Shown piece after piece: positions 31,117 through 39,325 of a DNA stretch of 64,000 bases (positions are counted from its first letter, which is position 1; the number at the start of each line of letters is the position of its first letter). This DNA comes from Loktanella atrilutea (GTDB taxonomy: Bacteria > Pseudomonadota > Alphaproteobacteria > Rhodobacterales > Rhodobacteraceae), in assembly GCF_900128995.1 (NCBI RefSeq), contig NZ_FQUE01000010.1, forward strand, positions 86,177-150,176, given 5' to 3'. The translations under genes were made by a program, and so were the position numbers. The notes beneath the pieces are model-generated. The model was not told the origin of the DNA and made no database searches. It was given only the letters and a program-made list of their open reading frames with translations.

Positions 31117-31884
31117 TCAGCGCTGGTGTTCGATGTCCAGCCGCTTGCGGGCAAAGCCCTCGTTCTGGTCGGCCTTCCGCTGGTCGTTCATCGCACCCTC
31201 GACGTAGTCCATGTGCGCGTTGATCGCGGCCTTCGCGGCCGCCGGGTCCCGTGCCTGAATGGCGACATTGATCGCCCGGTGCTGGCCCAGCAGATCCCCA
31301 CGCGTCAGCCGCTGCTGGAACATCACGGCCCGGTTATAGAACACCCCCTGCCGCAGCAGGTCGTACATCGACCGCATCATGTGCAGCAGGATGATGTTGT
31401 GGCTCGCCTCGATCACGGCAAGGTGGAAATCCGCGTCAAGCTGCGCCTCCTCCGTCGGGTCGGACTTGCGGTGCGCGGCCTCCATCTTGCGGAACACCGT
31501 GTCGATCACCGCAAGGTCGGTATCCGTTCCGTGCCGCGTCGCCCGTTCAGCCGCCAGCCCCTCCATGTCGCGGCGAAAGCTGATGGTGTCGTGCAGGGCG
31601 ATCGGGTGGTCCGCGAACAGCCGGATCAGGGCAGGGGCAAAGGCGCTGCCCAGCACATCCGCCACGAAGACACCCGCCCCCGCGCGCGCGGTCAGCAGCC
31701 CGCGCGTCTGCAGATCGGCCAGCGCCTCGCGCAACGACGGGCGAGAGACGTGCATCCGCTCGCTCAATTCGCGCTCCGACGGTAACCGCTGGCCGGGTCG
31801 CAGGATGCCGCGCAGGATCAGATCCTCGATCTGGCGCGCGATGCCGATGGACAGCTTTTCCTGTGTGACGGGCTCGAAGGGCAT
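31117..31884 (-). CDS. GntR-family (FadR/FCD) transcriptional regulator
   Basis: This 255-residue regulator has an N-terminal winged helix (IARQIEDLILRGILRPGQRLPSERELSERMHVSRPSLREAL) and an all-helical FCD ligand domain with metal-binding histidine candidates (DADFHLAVIEASHN, GQHRAINVAI). PdhR, LldR and GlcC are relatives, so an organic acid effector is likely but unproven. The start at 31884 gives the family N-terminus; the frame is open 93 bases upstream. No adjacent catabolic operon reveals its target. Confidence 0.85.
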   Translation of the reverse strand: MPFEPVTQEKLSIGIARQIEDLILRGILRPGQRLPSERELSERMHVSRPSLREALADLQTRGLLTARAGAGVFVADVLGSAFAPALIRLFADHPIALHDTISFRRDMEGLAAERATRHGTDTDLAVIDTVFRKMEAAHRKSDPTEEAQLDADFHLAVIEASHNIILLHMMRSMYDLLRQGVFYNRAVMFQQRLTRGDLLGQHRAINVAIQARDPAAAKAAINAHMDYVEGAMNDQRKADQNEGFARKRLDIEHQR

Positions 31885-31943
31885 GCGGCAAACTCTGTGG
31901 GGTGGCGGGACGATAGGATCAATCGATGGGGCGGACAAACGAA

Positions 31944-31971
31944 AAGGGGCCGCCCGCACGGGCAGCCCCTT
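31944..31971 (-). terminator. Terminator of the OmpA lipoprotein gene
   Basis: AAGGGGC, GCCCG and their complements form a 12-bp stem with one mismatch, followed on the minus strand by TTTTCG. Confidence 0.8.
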
Positions 31972-31994
31972 CCGCATATCGAAGGATCCGACGC

Positions 31995-32651
31995 TTAGTT
32001 CGGCGTGATGACGATGTCCACGCGGCGGTTCTGCTGACGGCCTTCGGCGGTCAGGTTGGTCGCCACCGGCTGGTCCTCGCCACGGCCGATCGACCGGATA
32101 CGGGCCGAAGACACGCCGTTCGCGATCAGCACCGACGCGACAGACTGCGCACGACGGGTCGACAGGTCGGCGTTGAAGGACGCGGCACCCACATCGTCGG
32201 TGTGACCGATGACGTTGACGGTCGAATTCGGGTACTGCTGCAGCGACTGCGCCAGCGTCGACAGGTTGCCCTGTGCAGAGGCGGACACGGTGGTGGAATT
32301 CGTGGCGAACAGGATGTCCTGCGGCAGCGTCACGGTCAGGTTCTGGCCGTTGTTCACGATGCCCACGTTGCCGCCCATCTGGTTGCGCAGTTCCTGTTCC
32401 TGCTTGTCCAGCGCGTTGCCGACCGTGGCACCGGCTGCGGCACCCAGCGATGCACCGATCAGACCGTTGCGGATCCGCTCGGATTTGTTGTCGCCGGTGG
32501 CGGCACCGGCCAGCGCACCAAGGCCAGCGCCGATGGCGGCGCCCTGACCGGTCATGCGGTTGTCGTTCGGGCCGCCGGTGCCGGCACAGGCGGTGGTCAG
32601 GGCCAGCGCAGCGGTGGCCAGCGTCAGGTTCAGGCGTGTCAGGGTGATCAT
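31995..32651 (-). CDS. OmpA-family lipoprotein with glycine-zipper (YiaD-like)
   Basis: This outer-membrane-associated protein (218 residues) has a lipoprotein signal (about residues 1-21, cysteine in LTTACAG) and a glycine-zipper segment (GAAIGAGLGALAGAATGDN and IGASLGAAAGATVG). A C-terminal OmpA domain follows that binds peptidoglycan (NVIGHTDDVGAASFNADLSTRRAQSV). The ATG at 32651 follows GAGAGAGA; an in-frame ATG lies 18 bases upstream. It likely anchors envelope to cell wall. Confidence 0.88.
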   Translation of the reverse strand: MITLTRLNLTLATAALALTTACAGTGGPNDNRMTGQGAAIGAGLGALAGAATGDNKSERIRNGLIGASLGAAAGATVGNALDKQEQELRNQMGGNVGIVNNGQNLTVTLPQDILFATNSTTVSASAQGNLSTLAQSLQQYPNSTVNVIGHTDDVGAASFNADLSTRRAQSVASVLIANGVSSARIRSIGRGEDQPVATNLTAEGRQQNRRVDIVITPN

Positions 32652-32702
32652 GTGATTCTCTCTCTTCATTGGACCCGGTAACATGGGTGAGTCTCTGGCG
32701 CG

Positions 32703-32731
32703 GTTATGTCGCAACGCACGGCGCTATCCAA
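32703..32731 (-). promoter_or_regulatory. Promoter of the OmpA lipoprotein gene
   Basis: Minus-strand TTGGAT and CATAAC are separated by 17 bases. Confidence 0.5.
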
Positions 32732-32744
32732 TAACGCTGAAAAG

Positions 32745-33605
32745 TCAGGCGATGTTCCGCCGAATATCACCTTTTTGTGACTCTTCCCGCGCCGACTCCC
32801 ACGCCAGCAAGGTCCGCTTGACCGGCAACCCCCAATGATAGCCCCCCAGCGCCCCCGACTTGCGCAGGGCGCGATGGCAGGGGATCAGCAGGCTGACCGG
32901 ATTGCGCCCGACGGCGGTGCCCACGGCACGCACCGCCTTTTCCAGCCCGATCGATCGCGCGATTTCCGAATAGGTCGTGACCTGCCCGCTGGGAATACGC
33001 AACAGCGCCTCCCAGACCTTGATCTGCAGGGGGGTGCCGATCATGTGCAGCCGTGCCTCGCCCGTGCCGGTCAGCGCTGCTTCCGTCCAGCCCGCCACCG
33101 CGTCCCGATCCTCGGTGAAGGTGGCCAATGGCCAGCGCCCCCGCAGGTCCGCCATGGCGGCGGCACGCCCGGTCTCTGCCGCAAAGGCAAGCCCGCAAAG
33201 CCCCCGCTCCGTCGCCATCGCCAGCACCGGGCCGAAGACGCTGTCGCACCAGCCCCAGCGCACCGTCAACCCCTCGCCCTGCCGGGCGTATTCGCCGGGG
33301 GTCATCGCCTCCCACCGCAGGAACAGGTCGTGCAGGCGGCTGCTGCCGGACAGCCCGACCGCATCCGCCACCGCCAGCGTGGTGAAATTCTCGCGCAGCA
33401 TCGTTCGCGCATGATCCAGCGCCAGAAACTGCTGATACCGTTTCGGCGAGACGCCGACCCATGTGGTAAAGACCCGCTGCACGTGACTGGCGCTCATCCC
33501 CAGTGCATCGGCCAGATCGGCCAGCGACAGGGGGTCGCCCCGGTGGGTGTCGATCATGTCGATGGCGCGGGCCATGACGGCGTAATGATAAGGTGCGTGT
33601 TCCAT
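32745..33605 (-). CDS. AraC-type HTH fused to methylated-DNA-cysteine methyltransferase
   Basis: This 286-residue Ada-like protein repairs O6-methylguanine by suicidal transfer to Cys243 in the LLIPCHRAL motif. Residues 10-105 form an AraC DNA-binding domain and about 190-275 the MGMT domain (VGRNPVSLLIPCHR). The N-terminal four-cysteine phosphotriester domain of E. coli Ada is missing, so the usual methyl-switch for transcription activation is absent. It is divergent from nth, placing two DNA-repair genes side by side. Confidence 0.9.
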   Translation of the reverse strand: MEHAPYHYAVMARAIDMIDTHRGDPLSLADLADALGMSASHVQRVFTTWVGVSPKRYQQFLALDHARTMLRENFTTLAVADAVGLSGSSRLHDLFLRWEAMTPGEYARQGEGLTVRWGWCDSVFGPVLAMATERGLCGLAFAAETGRAAAMADLRGRWPLATFTEDRDAVAGWTEAALTGTGEARLHMIGTPLQIKVWEALLRIPSGQVTTYSEIARSIGLEKAVRAVGTAVGRNPVSLLIPCHRALRKSGALGGYHWGLPVKRTLLAWESAREESQKGDIRRNIA

Positions 33606-33683
33606 GCGACCAATCTAGGCGACGGCGCGTGCTGCGGCGACCCGGAACTTGCGCATCCGCCGCTGCCCAAGGCACAAGGGCGC

Positions 33684-34328
33684 ATGGCAAGACAACTCGA
33701 CTATCCCACGATCCGCGAAATCTTCACCCGCTTTCAGGCGGCGGAACCCGAACCGCAGGGAGAGCTGGAGCATGTCAACGCCTTCACCCTCGTCGTCGCG
33801 GTCGCCCTGTCCGCGCAGGCGACCGACAAGGGCGTGAACAAGGCGACCCGTGGGCTCTTTGCCGTGGCCGACACACCGCAGAAAATGCTGGACCTCGGCC
33901 TCGACGCGCTGACCGACCACGTCAAGTCCATCGGCCTCTACCGCCAGAAGGCGAAGAACGTGATGAAGCTCAGCCAGATCCTCGTCGACGACTACGGTGG
34001 AGAGGTCCCCAATTCCCGCGCCGCCCTGCAGTCGCTGCCCGGCGTCGGGCGCAAGACCGCGAACGTCGTCCTGAACATGTGGTGGGCGCATCCCGCCCAG
34101 GCCGTCGACACCCATATCTTCCGGGTCGGCAACCGCACCGGCATCGCGCCCGGCAAGGACGTGGACCAAGTGGAGCGCCGGATCGAGGATCACGTCCCCG
34201 CCGATTTCCAGCGCCACGCCCACCATTGGCTGATCCTCCACGGCCGTTACACCTGCGTCGCGCGCAAGCCGAAATGCGCCGCCTGCCTGATCCGCGACCT
34301 TTGCGGGTTCGAGGACAAGACGCTCTAG
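33684..34328 (+). CDS. nth: Endonuclease III
   Basis: Nth removes oxidised pyrimidines and nicks the abasic site. The 214-residue product has the helix-hairpin-helix LPGVGRKTA with catalytic K124, Asp142 in VDTHIFR, and a [4Fe-4S] loop with cysteines 191, 198, 201 and 207. The frame is open upstream through the neighbouring antisense gene, but MARQLDYPTI at 33684 is the family start. The stop TAG lies in CTAG, which is also the stop of the convergent gene. Confidence 0.96.
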   Translation: MARQLDYPTIREIFTRFQAAEPEPQGELEHVNAFTLVVAVALSAQATDKGVNKATRGLFAVADTPQKMLDLGLDALTDHVKSIGLYRQKAKNVMKLSQILVDDYGGEVPNSRAALQSLPGVGRKTANVVLNMWWAHPAQAVDTHIFRVGNRTGIAPGKDVDQVERRIEDHVPADFQRHAHHWLILHGRYTCVARKPKCAACLIRDLCGFEDKTL

Positions 34329-35020
34329 ACCGCCCCCAGCCACAGCGCATCCAGCGCGTCGATGGCGGCGGCATCAAAGCGATGCGCCTCCTTCCAGTAT
34401 TTCCCGCTCGGCACGCGGTAATCCAGCCGCGCCTCCTCGGCCAAGGCCGTGCCCACCCTGTCTTCGTCGAAGGCCGCAGGCCGCACCGGCAGATCGCCGG
34501 GTGCTGCGCGGGGAAAGACCAGCCGGCTGTCCTCCGTCGACAGGTTCACGCAGGCGCAACCGGCCCGGGCCGCCATCACCTGCAACCGCGCCGATTTCGC
34601 CGGCAGTGACCGCAGCGTCACATCCGCCCGCAACGGGTCCGCCGTCCCAGTCCCGTAGAAATGCGTCGCCCCGCTGGCGGGATAGACCATGTCGCAACCC
34701 AGGAACGCCATGACGCTGGGTTGCAGCGCCCCCAGCGCCCAGTAGCCCGCGGTAAAGGCCATCGTCCCGCCCGCATAGACGAAGCCGCCGAAGTCGTTCT
34801 GCACCGGCACGTAGTCGCCGGCCGTCACGATCCGCTGCCCGTCGCGCAGGGCAGGGGGCCGCCGCTCTACGGGGAAGTCCGAGGGATGGATCAGGTCGTC
34901 CCAATCCGCCCGCACCCGCCAGGCATTGTTGATCGCCACGATCCGGTCGAACGGCGCGCGCGGCCAGTTCGCGCAGGTGACCACCGAGGGGCCCGATCCG
35001 AGGATCAGGACGACGCTCAC
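34325..35020 (-). CDS. Conserved protein of unknown function with N-terminal GSGPS motif
   Basis: This 231-residue soluble protein begins MSVVLILGSGPSVV and continues with VAINNAWRV and GCDMVY. The pattern resembles a nucleotide-sugar-binding Rossmann start as in DUF115/sialyltransferase-like proteins, but I do not recognise the family. It starts with GTG overlapping the amidase stop (GTGA), so it is the third gene of the agmatine deiminase operon. The stop is shared with nth on the opposite strand. Confidence 0.7.
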   Translation of the reverse strand: MSVVLILGSGPSVVTCANWPRAPFDRIVAINNAWRVRADWDDLIHPSDFPVERRPPALRDGQRIVTAGDYVPVQNDFGGFVYAGGTMAFTAGYWALGALQPSVMAFLGCDMVYPASGATHFYGTGTADPLRADVTLRSLPAKSARLQVMAARAGCACVNLSTEDSRLVFPRAAPGDLPVRPAAFDEDRVGTALAEEARLDYRVPSGKYWKEAHRFDAAAIDALDALWLGAV

Positions 35021-36708
35021 CGCCCTTCCGCCGTGCGCGGTGGGGCGGTGCGATAGCGTCCCGTGGCCTCGAACGCGGCACCGATCGCCAGCAACGCAGA
35101 ATCGTCGTAGGCCCGCCCGGCAAAGGTCAGTCCGACCGGCATGCCGGTATCCGCCATTACGCCCATCGGAACCGTCACGGTCGGGATCCCCAGATGCCGG
35201 ATCGCCAGATTGCCGTTGGCGACCCAGACCCCGTTGCGCCACGCGCAATCGGCGCTGGCCGGGTTCACGTCCGCATCCGCAGGCCCCACGTCCGCCACCG
35301 CCGGAAACACCACGGCGTCCAGCCCATGGCGGTCCATCCAGTCCTCCAGATCGACCCGCCGCGTCTCCTCCAGACCGCGCAGCCCCTCGGCCAGCGTGGG
35401 AATGTCGTTGAAATCCGTCACGCCATGCTGCCGCGCATGCGTGGGATAGTCGGCGATATCGTCCTCGAACCCGGTATAGCGGTCGGGCAGGCTGCCGGGC
35501 GGTCTGGGAAAGATCAGCGTGCCGTCCACATCCGCGACCCGCAACAGCGCCGGGTCGCCGTTGTCGCGCAGGAAGGTGTCCCAACCCCAGACCGACAGCT
35601 CCACGATCTCGCGCTTCAGATACCCCTCCGGCAGCAGCCCGCGCGTGGCGATGGTCGGGCAGCCGGGCCGGTCTCCCTCGTAGTGCGACACCACCGGAAA
35701 ATCGACCGTCACCACCTCGGCCCCCGCTGCCTCCAACGCGGCCCGCGCGGCCTCCCACAGCGCCATGACTGACGCGCGCGTCTCGATCCGCTGCCCGGTC
35801 GGCCCGCCGATGCCGGGCCGCACCGCCGTTCCGGCCTTGGGGTCGGCGTTGATGTACATTGCAGGCACCCCGAACCGACGCCCCTTCAAGGACGCCCCCG
35901 CAAGGGCCGCATAGGACGCAGGCCGTACCTCCGACGCCCGCGGCAGGGTGATCCAGGGCTGGCTGCGCCACAGGTCGCCCGTGGTCTCGGGATCGTCGGC
36001 GACGATTACCTCCAGCACTTCCAGCATGTCGGCCATCGTGCGCGTGTGCGGCACCACCACGTCCATCGTCGGCACCAGCGGCCAGTTCCCCCGGACAGAG
36101 ATCACGCCGCGGCTGGGCGTATAGGCGCAGAGCCCGTTGTTCGACGCCGGCGCCCGCCCGCTCGACCAGGTCTCCTCGGCCAGCCCGAAGGCGGCAAAGC
36201 TCGCCGCCGTCGCCGTCCCCGACCCGTTGGAGGAGCCGGAGGCGAAGGCCGCCGTCAGCCAGTCGGCGCTGTAGGGCGACTCCGCCCGGCCATAAAGGCC
36301 GCGCTGCATCCCGCCGTTCGCCATCGGCGGCATGTTCGTCAGCCCGATCAGCACCGCCCCCGCCGCCCGCAGCCGGGCGATGGCAAAGGCGTCATCCGTC
36401 GCCACCAGATCGGCAAAGGCGGGCGAGCCCGCCGCCACCGTCAATCCGCGCACCTTGTAGCTGTCCTTGGCGGTATAGGGGATGCCGTCCAGCGGCCCCC
36501 GCACCGCCCCCGCCGCCCGCCGCGCGTCCGACGCCTGCGCTTCGGCCAGCGCGGCGGGGTTCAGCACCGGCACCGCGTTCAGGCACGGCCCCGCCCGGTC
36601 GAACCGCGCGATGCGGTCCAGGTATAACTCCACCAGCCCCACGCTCGTCACCGCGCCCGCCTCCAGCGCGGCGCGCAGGTCGGCGATCCCGGCCTCGGCC
36701 ACGTTCAT
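35017..36708 (-). CDS. Amidase-signature-family hydrolase
   Basis: This 563-residue enzyme hydrolyses an amide of unknown identity. Lys81 (IPYTAKDSYKV), the Ser-rich SGSSNGS block (S159/S160) and nucleophile candidate S183 (EETWSSGRAPAS) make the Ser-Ser-Lys triad, though the last block departs from the usual TDTGGSIR. It overlaps the agmatine deiminase stop by four bases (ATGA at 36708), so the two are coupled. Action on N-carbamoylputrescine is an inference from context only. Confidence 0.85.
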   Translation of the reverse strand: MNVAEAGIADLRAALEAGAVTSVGLVELYLDRIARFDRAGPCLNAVPVLNPAALAEAQASDARRAAGAVRGPLDGIPYTAKDSYKVRGLTVAAGSPAFADLVATDDAFAIARLRAAGAVLIGLTNMPPMANGGMQRGLYGRAESPYSADWLTAAFASGSSNGSGTATAASFAAFGLAEETWSSGRAPASNNGLCAYTPSRGVISVRGNWPLVPTMDVVVPHTRTMADMLEVLEVIVADDPETTGDLWRSQPWITLPRASEVRPASYAALAGASLKGRRFGVPAMYINADPKAGTAVRPGIGGPTGQRIETRASVMALWEAARAALEAAGAEVVTVDFPVVSHYEGDRPGCPTIATRGLLPEGYLKREIVELSVWGWDTFLRDNGDPALLRVADVDGTLIFPRPPGSLPDRYTGFEDDIADYPTHARQHGVTDFNDIPTLAEGLRGLEETRRVDLEDWMDRHGLDAVVFPAVADVGPADADVNPASADCAWRNGVWVANGNLAIRHLGIPTVTVPMGVMADTGMPVGLTFAGRAYDDSALLAIGAAFEATGRYRTAPPRTAEGR

Positions 36709-37730
36709 CGCGGGCTGGGCTGCTGCTGGGTGATGCAATGGATGCCGCCGCCACGGGCAAACAGCTCCCGCGCATCGACACCGACCACCGCGCGCCCCGG
36801 ATAGGCCTGCCCAAGGATGTCCCGCGCCTGCGCATCCGCCGCATCCTCGCCGAAGGTGCAGGCGATCACCGCCCCGTTGATCACCAGATGATTGATGTAG
36901 CTGTAGTCGACGAAGCCGTGCGCATCGGTCAGCGCCGCGGGCGCCGGAATGTCGATGATCTCGAACCGGCGGCCCTGCGCATCGGTCTCGCCCTCCAGCT
37001 GTGCCCGGATCGCCTGCATGACGGCGTGATCGGGGTGGGACGCATCGCGCTGCTGGTGCAGCAGGATCACCCCCGGCTGCGGCAGACAGGCGACGATGTC
37101 CACATGCCCCCGCGTGCCGAAGGCATCGTAATCCCGCGTCAGCCCGCGCGGCAGCCAGATCGTCTTCTCCGCCCCCAGCGTCCGCGCGAACTCCTCCGCC
37201 ACGCGGCCCGCGTCCGCATGGGGATTGCGCTCCACCCCCAGTTGCACCGTCTCCGTCGCCAGCAAAGTGCCCGCGCCGTCCACATGGATGCCGCCGCCCT
37301 CGTTTACCAGCAGCGACGGTACTAACGGCACCCCGGCGATCCCGGCGATGAAGCGCGCCAGATCGCGGTCGTGCGCCGCACTCGTCCAGTCCGCACCGCC
37401 CCAGCCGTTGAAGATCCAGTCGACCGCCGCCAGCCCGCCCTGCACATCATGCACGAAGGTCGGCCCCGAATCGCGCAGCCAGAAATCGTCGATCCGCCGC
37501 TCCACGATCTCGATCGCGCCGTCCAGCATTCGCCGCGCGCGCACGACTTCCGTCGGGTCCACGATCATCGTCACCGGCTGGCGCGCCGCAATGGCGTTCG
37601 CCACCGCCGCCCAGGCCGCATATCCCGCCTCGCGCGCGGCAGAACCCTCGCCCAGCGTCGCGCCTTCGCGCGGGAACGCCATCCAGACCCGGTCCTGCGG
37701 CGCCGTTTCGGCCGGCATGTGCCACGTCAT
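36705..37730 (-). CDS. aguA: Agmatine deiminase family protein
   Basis: AguA-type enzymes convert agmatine to N-carbamoylputrescine and ammonia in polyamine metabolism. The 341-residue product has guanidine-binding and catalytic features of the pentein fold: FWLRDSGPTFV, NEGGGIHVDG, TRGHVDIVACL and catalytic Cys332 in GGGIHCITQQQP. The ATG at 37730 follows GGAGACGAG. It is the first gene of a three-gene operon with the amidase and an unknown protein. Confidence 0.88.
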   Translation of the reverse strand: MTWHMPAETAPQDRVWMAFPREGATLGEGSAAREAGYAAWAAVANAIAARQPVTMIVDPTEVVRARRMLDGAIEIVERRIDDFWLRDSGPTFVHDVQGGLAAVDWIFNGWGGADWTSAAHDRDLARFIAGIAGVPLVPSLLVNEGGGIHVDGAGTLLATETVQLGVERNPHADAGRVAEEFARTLGAEKTIWLPRGLTRDYDAFGTRGHVDIVACLPQPGVILLHQQRDASHPDHAVMQAIRAQLEGETDAQGRRFEIIDIPAPAALTDAHGFVDYSYINHLVINGAVIACTFGEDAADAQARDILGQAYPGRAVVGVDARELFARGGGIHCITQQQPSPR

Positions 37731-37887
37731 CGTCTCGTCTCCTGCATTGATCCTGTGCAGGTTAGGCGGGAAAATCCGGCGCATCCAGACGCGTCACGTC
37801 GCGTTCCGTCGCAAATGCCGCAATCCCGTCTTTCCGGGCGATCATACCCCGCGTATGACACCCGCGATCAACAGCAAGAAGCCCGCC

Positions 37888-38202
37888 ATGCCCAAAGTCC
37901 CCTTCAGCGTCCCCCACAATCTGCCCGTGCCCGAGGCGGCGGCCCGCCTGCTGGCCGGTGTTCCCAAGCTGGAAAGGGCGCTGCCCCCCGGCGGCACCGT
38001 CACGGCGGAACAGATCGGCGCGGACGGCATGCGGCTCGACATCGGCGTCATGGGCCAGACCATCACGGTCGATTCGCAACTGACGGATGACGCGGTGCAG
38101 GGCACCGTCGCCGTCCCGATGATGATGACGATGATGAAGGGTCAGATCCTGCAGATCGTCGAAAGCTCCGTCGCGAAGATGCTGGCCAAGGGCGCTGCCT
38201 AA
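37888..38202 (+). CDS. Small protein resembling the polyhydroxyalkanoic acid system family
   Basis: This 104-residue soluble protein has no signal or membrane segment. The beta-rich layout (GMRLDIGVMGQTITVDSQLTDDAVQGTVAVP, then a hydrophobic C-terminal helix) resembles the PHA granule-region family, but this is a weak call. The ATG at 37888 follows AAGAAG; an in-frame ATG exists at 37855. Its TAA overlaps the stop of mrpG on the opposite strand. Confidence 0.55.
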   Translation: MPKVPFSVPHNLPVPEAAARLLAGVPKLERALPPGGTVTAEQIGADGMRLDIGVMGQTITVDSQLTDDAVQGTVAVPMMMTMMKGQILQIVESSVAKMLAKGAA

Positions 38203-38558
38203 TCCTCCGACCGGGTCGCCCAGACCTTGTCGGCGGGCGGCGGCGGCAGGTCCGGCACGTCGCGGCAGCGATGCAGATGCACCTTTGCGATGAAATTCGC
38301 GGTGATCGGCGCGGTGACGAACAGGAACGCCATCACCAGCGCCTCGTGCAGCGACGGGCGCCCCTCGGCAAAGGCCGCGACCATGGATGCCAGCAGCAGC
38401 GACCCCACCCCAAGGGTAGAGGCCAGCGTCGGCGCATGCAGGCGCGACATCGGGTTGTTCAGCTTCAGCAGGCCCAGCGACCCCGCCAGTGTGAACCCCC
38501 CGCCGGTGATGAGCAGCACGGCCAGCACGATATCCCAGATGATCGGCAGTTCGGTCAT
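38199..38558 (-). CDS. mrpG: Mrp Na+/H+ antiporter subunit G
   Basis: MrpG (119 residues) is a three-helix subunit of the multisubunit monovalent cation/proton antiporter. Conserved NNPMSRLHAPTLASTLGVGSLLLAS and TAPITANFIAKVHLH blocks are present. The start at 38558 overlaps the mrpF stop by four bases. It is the last gene of the operon. Confidence 0.92.
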   Translation of the reverse strand: MTELPIIWDIVLAVLLITGGGFTLAGSLGLLKLNNPMSRLHAPTLASTLGVGSLLLASMVAAFAEGRPSLHEALVMAFLFVTAPITANFIAKVHLHRCRDVPDLPPPPADKVWATRSED

Positions 38559-38824
38559 TCGATGATATCCCCCCGCAGCACGAAGCGGCACAGCGCCACG
38601 GTGGACACGAAGCCCAGCATGGCGATGATCATCGCGCTTTCGAAATAGATCTGGGTGCCCCAGAGGATGCCCGACAGGATGATCAGCCCGATCGCGTTGA
38701 TGACCATCGTGTCCAGCGCAAGGATGCGGTCGCCGACGTGCGGCCCGCGCAACAGGCGCACCATGGCCAGCACCTGCGCAAGGCTCACGGCACCAATGGC
38801 GAAGTAAAGGGCGATTTCGGTCAT
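38555..38824 (-). CDS. mrpF: Mrp Na+/H+ antiporter subunit F
   Basis: MrpF (89 residues) has three membrane helices with the conserved RLLRGPHVGDRILALDTM motif. The start at 38824 overlaps the mrpE stop by four bases (ATGA), and its stop overlaps mrpG in the same way. Confidence 0.92.
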   Translation of the reverse strand: MTEIALYFAIGAVSLAQVLAMVRLLRGPHVGDRILALDTMVINAIGLIILSGILWGTQIYFESAMIIAMLGFVSTVALCRFVLRGDIIE

Positions 38825-39324
38825 GCGAAGATCTCCTTCAGGCGGCTTTCGTATCGGGCCTTGATGTCGTCGCGCACCGCGTCCGGGTCCGGCGCGTGCA
38901 GCGCATGGACCAGCAGGGCGGTGCCGTCGGCGCTCAGGTCCGCGGACAGGGTGCCGGGGGTCAGGGTGATCGACCCCGCAAGGATCGTGATCGCCTCGGG
39001 CTTGCGCAGGTCCAGTGGCACGGTGATCCACGCGGGCTGCAGGCTGTCGTTGCCGCGAAACAGGATCTGCAGGGCGACGGTGATGTTCGACTTGATGATG
39101 TCGAAGATCACGATCACGCAATAGACGATCATCCCGAAGGGCCGCGCCACCGGCGGCCGGTCGGGCCAGTAGGCAGAGGTCAGGATCGGGATCAGCAGCC
39201 CCAAAATCGTGCCGAAGACCACCGTCCCCAGCGTCAGGCTGTTGTTCAGCAGGCACCAGACGACCACCAGCAGCAGCGTCAGAAGCGGATGCGGCAGCAG
39301 CCTTCGGGTCAGTCGCAGCGGCAT
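38821..39324 (-). CDS. mrpE: Mrp Na+/H+ antiporter subunit E
   Basis: MrpE (167 residues) has two or three N-terminal helices (LLTLLLVVVWCLLNNSLTLGTVVFG) and a cytoplasmic ferredoxin-like tail. The RKPEAITILAGSITLTPGTLSAD block is diagnostic. The start at 39324 (MPLRLTRRLLPHPLL) is two bases after the mrpD stop; the frame is open 42 bases upstream. Confidence 0.92.
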   Translation of the reverse strand: MPLRLTRRLLPHPLLTLLLVVVWCLLNNSLTLGTVVFGTILGLLIPILTSAYWPDRPPVARPFGMIVYCVIVIFDIIKSNITVALQILFRGNDSLQPAWITVPLDLRKPEAITILAGSITLTPGTLSADLSADGTALLVHALHAPDPDAVRDDIKARYESRLKEIFA

Positions 39325-39325
39325 C

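Noticed and set aside
32835..33683. Upstream in-frame extension of nth
   Set aside because: It runs antisense through the AraC-MGMT gene and adds no conserved sequence; the Nth family start is at 33684.
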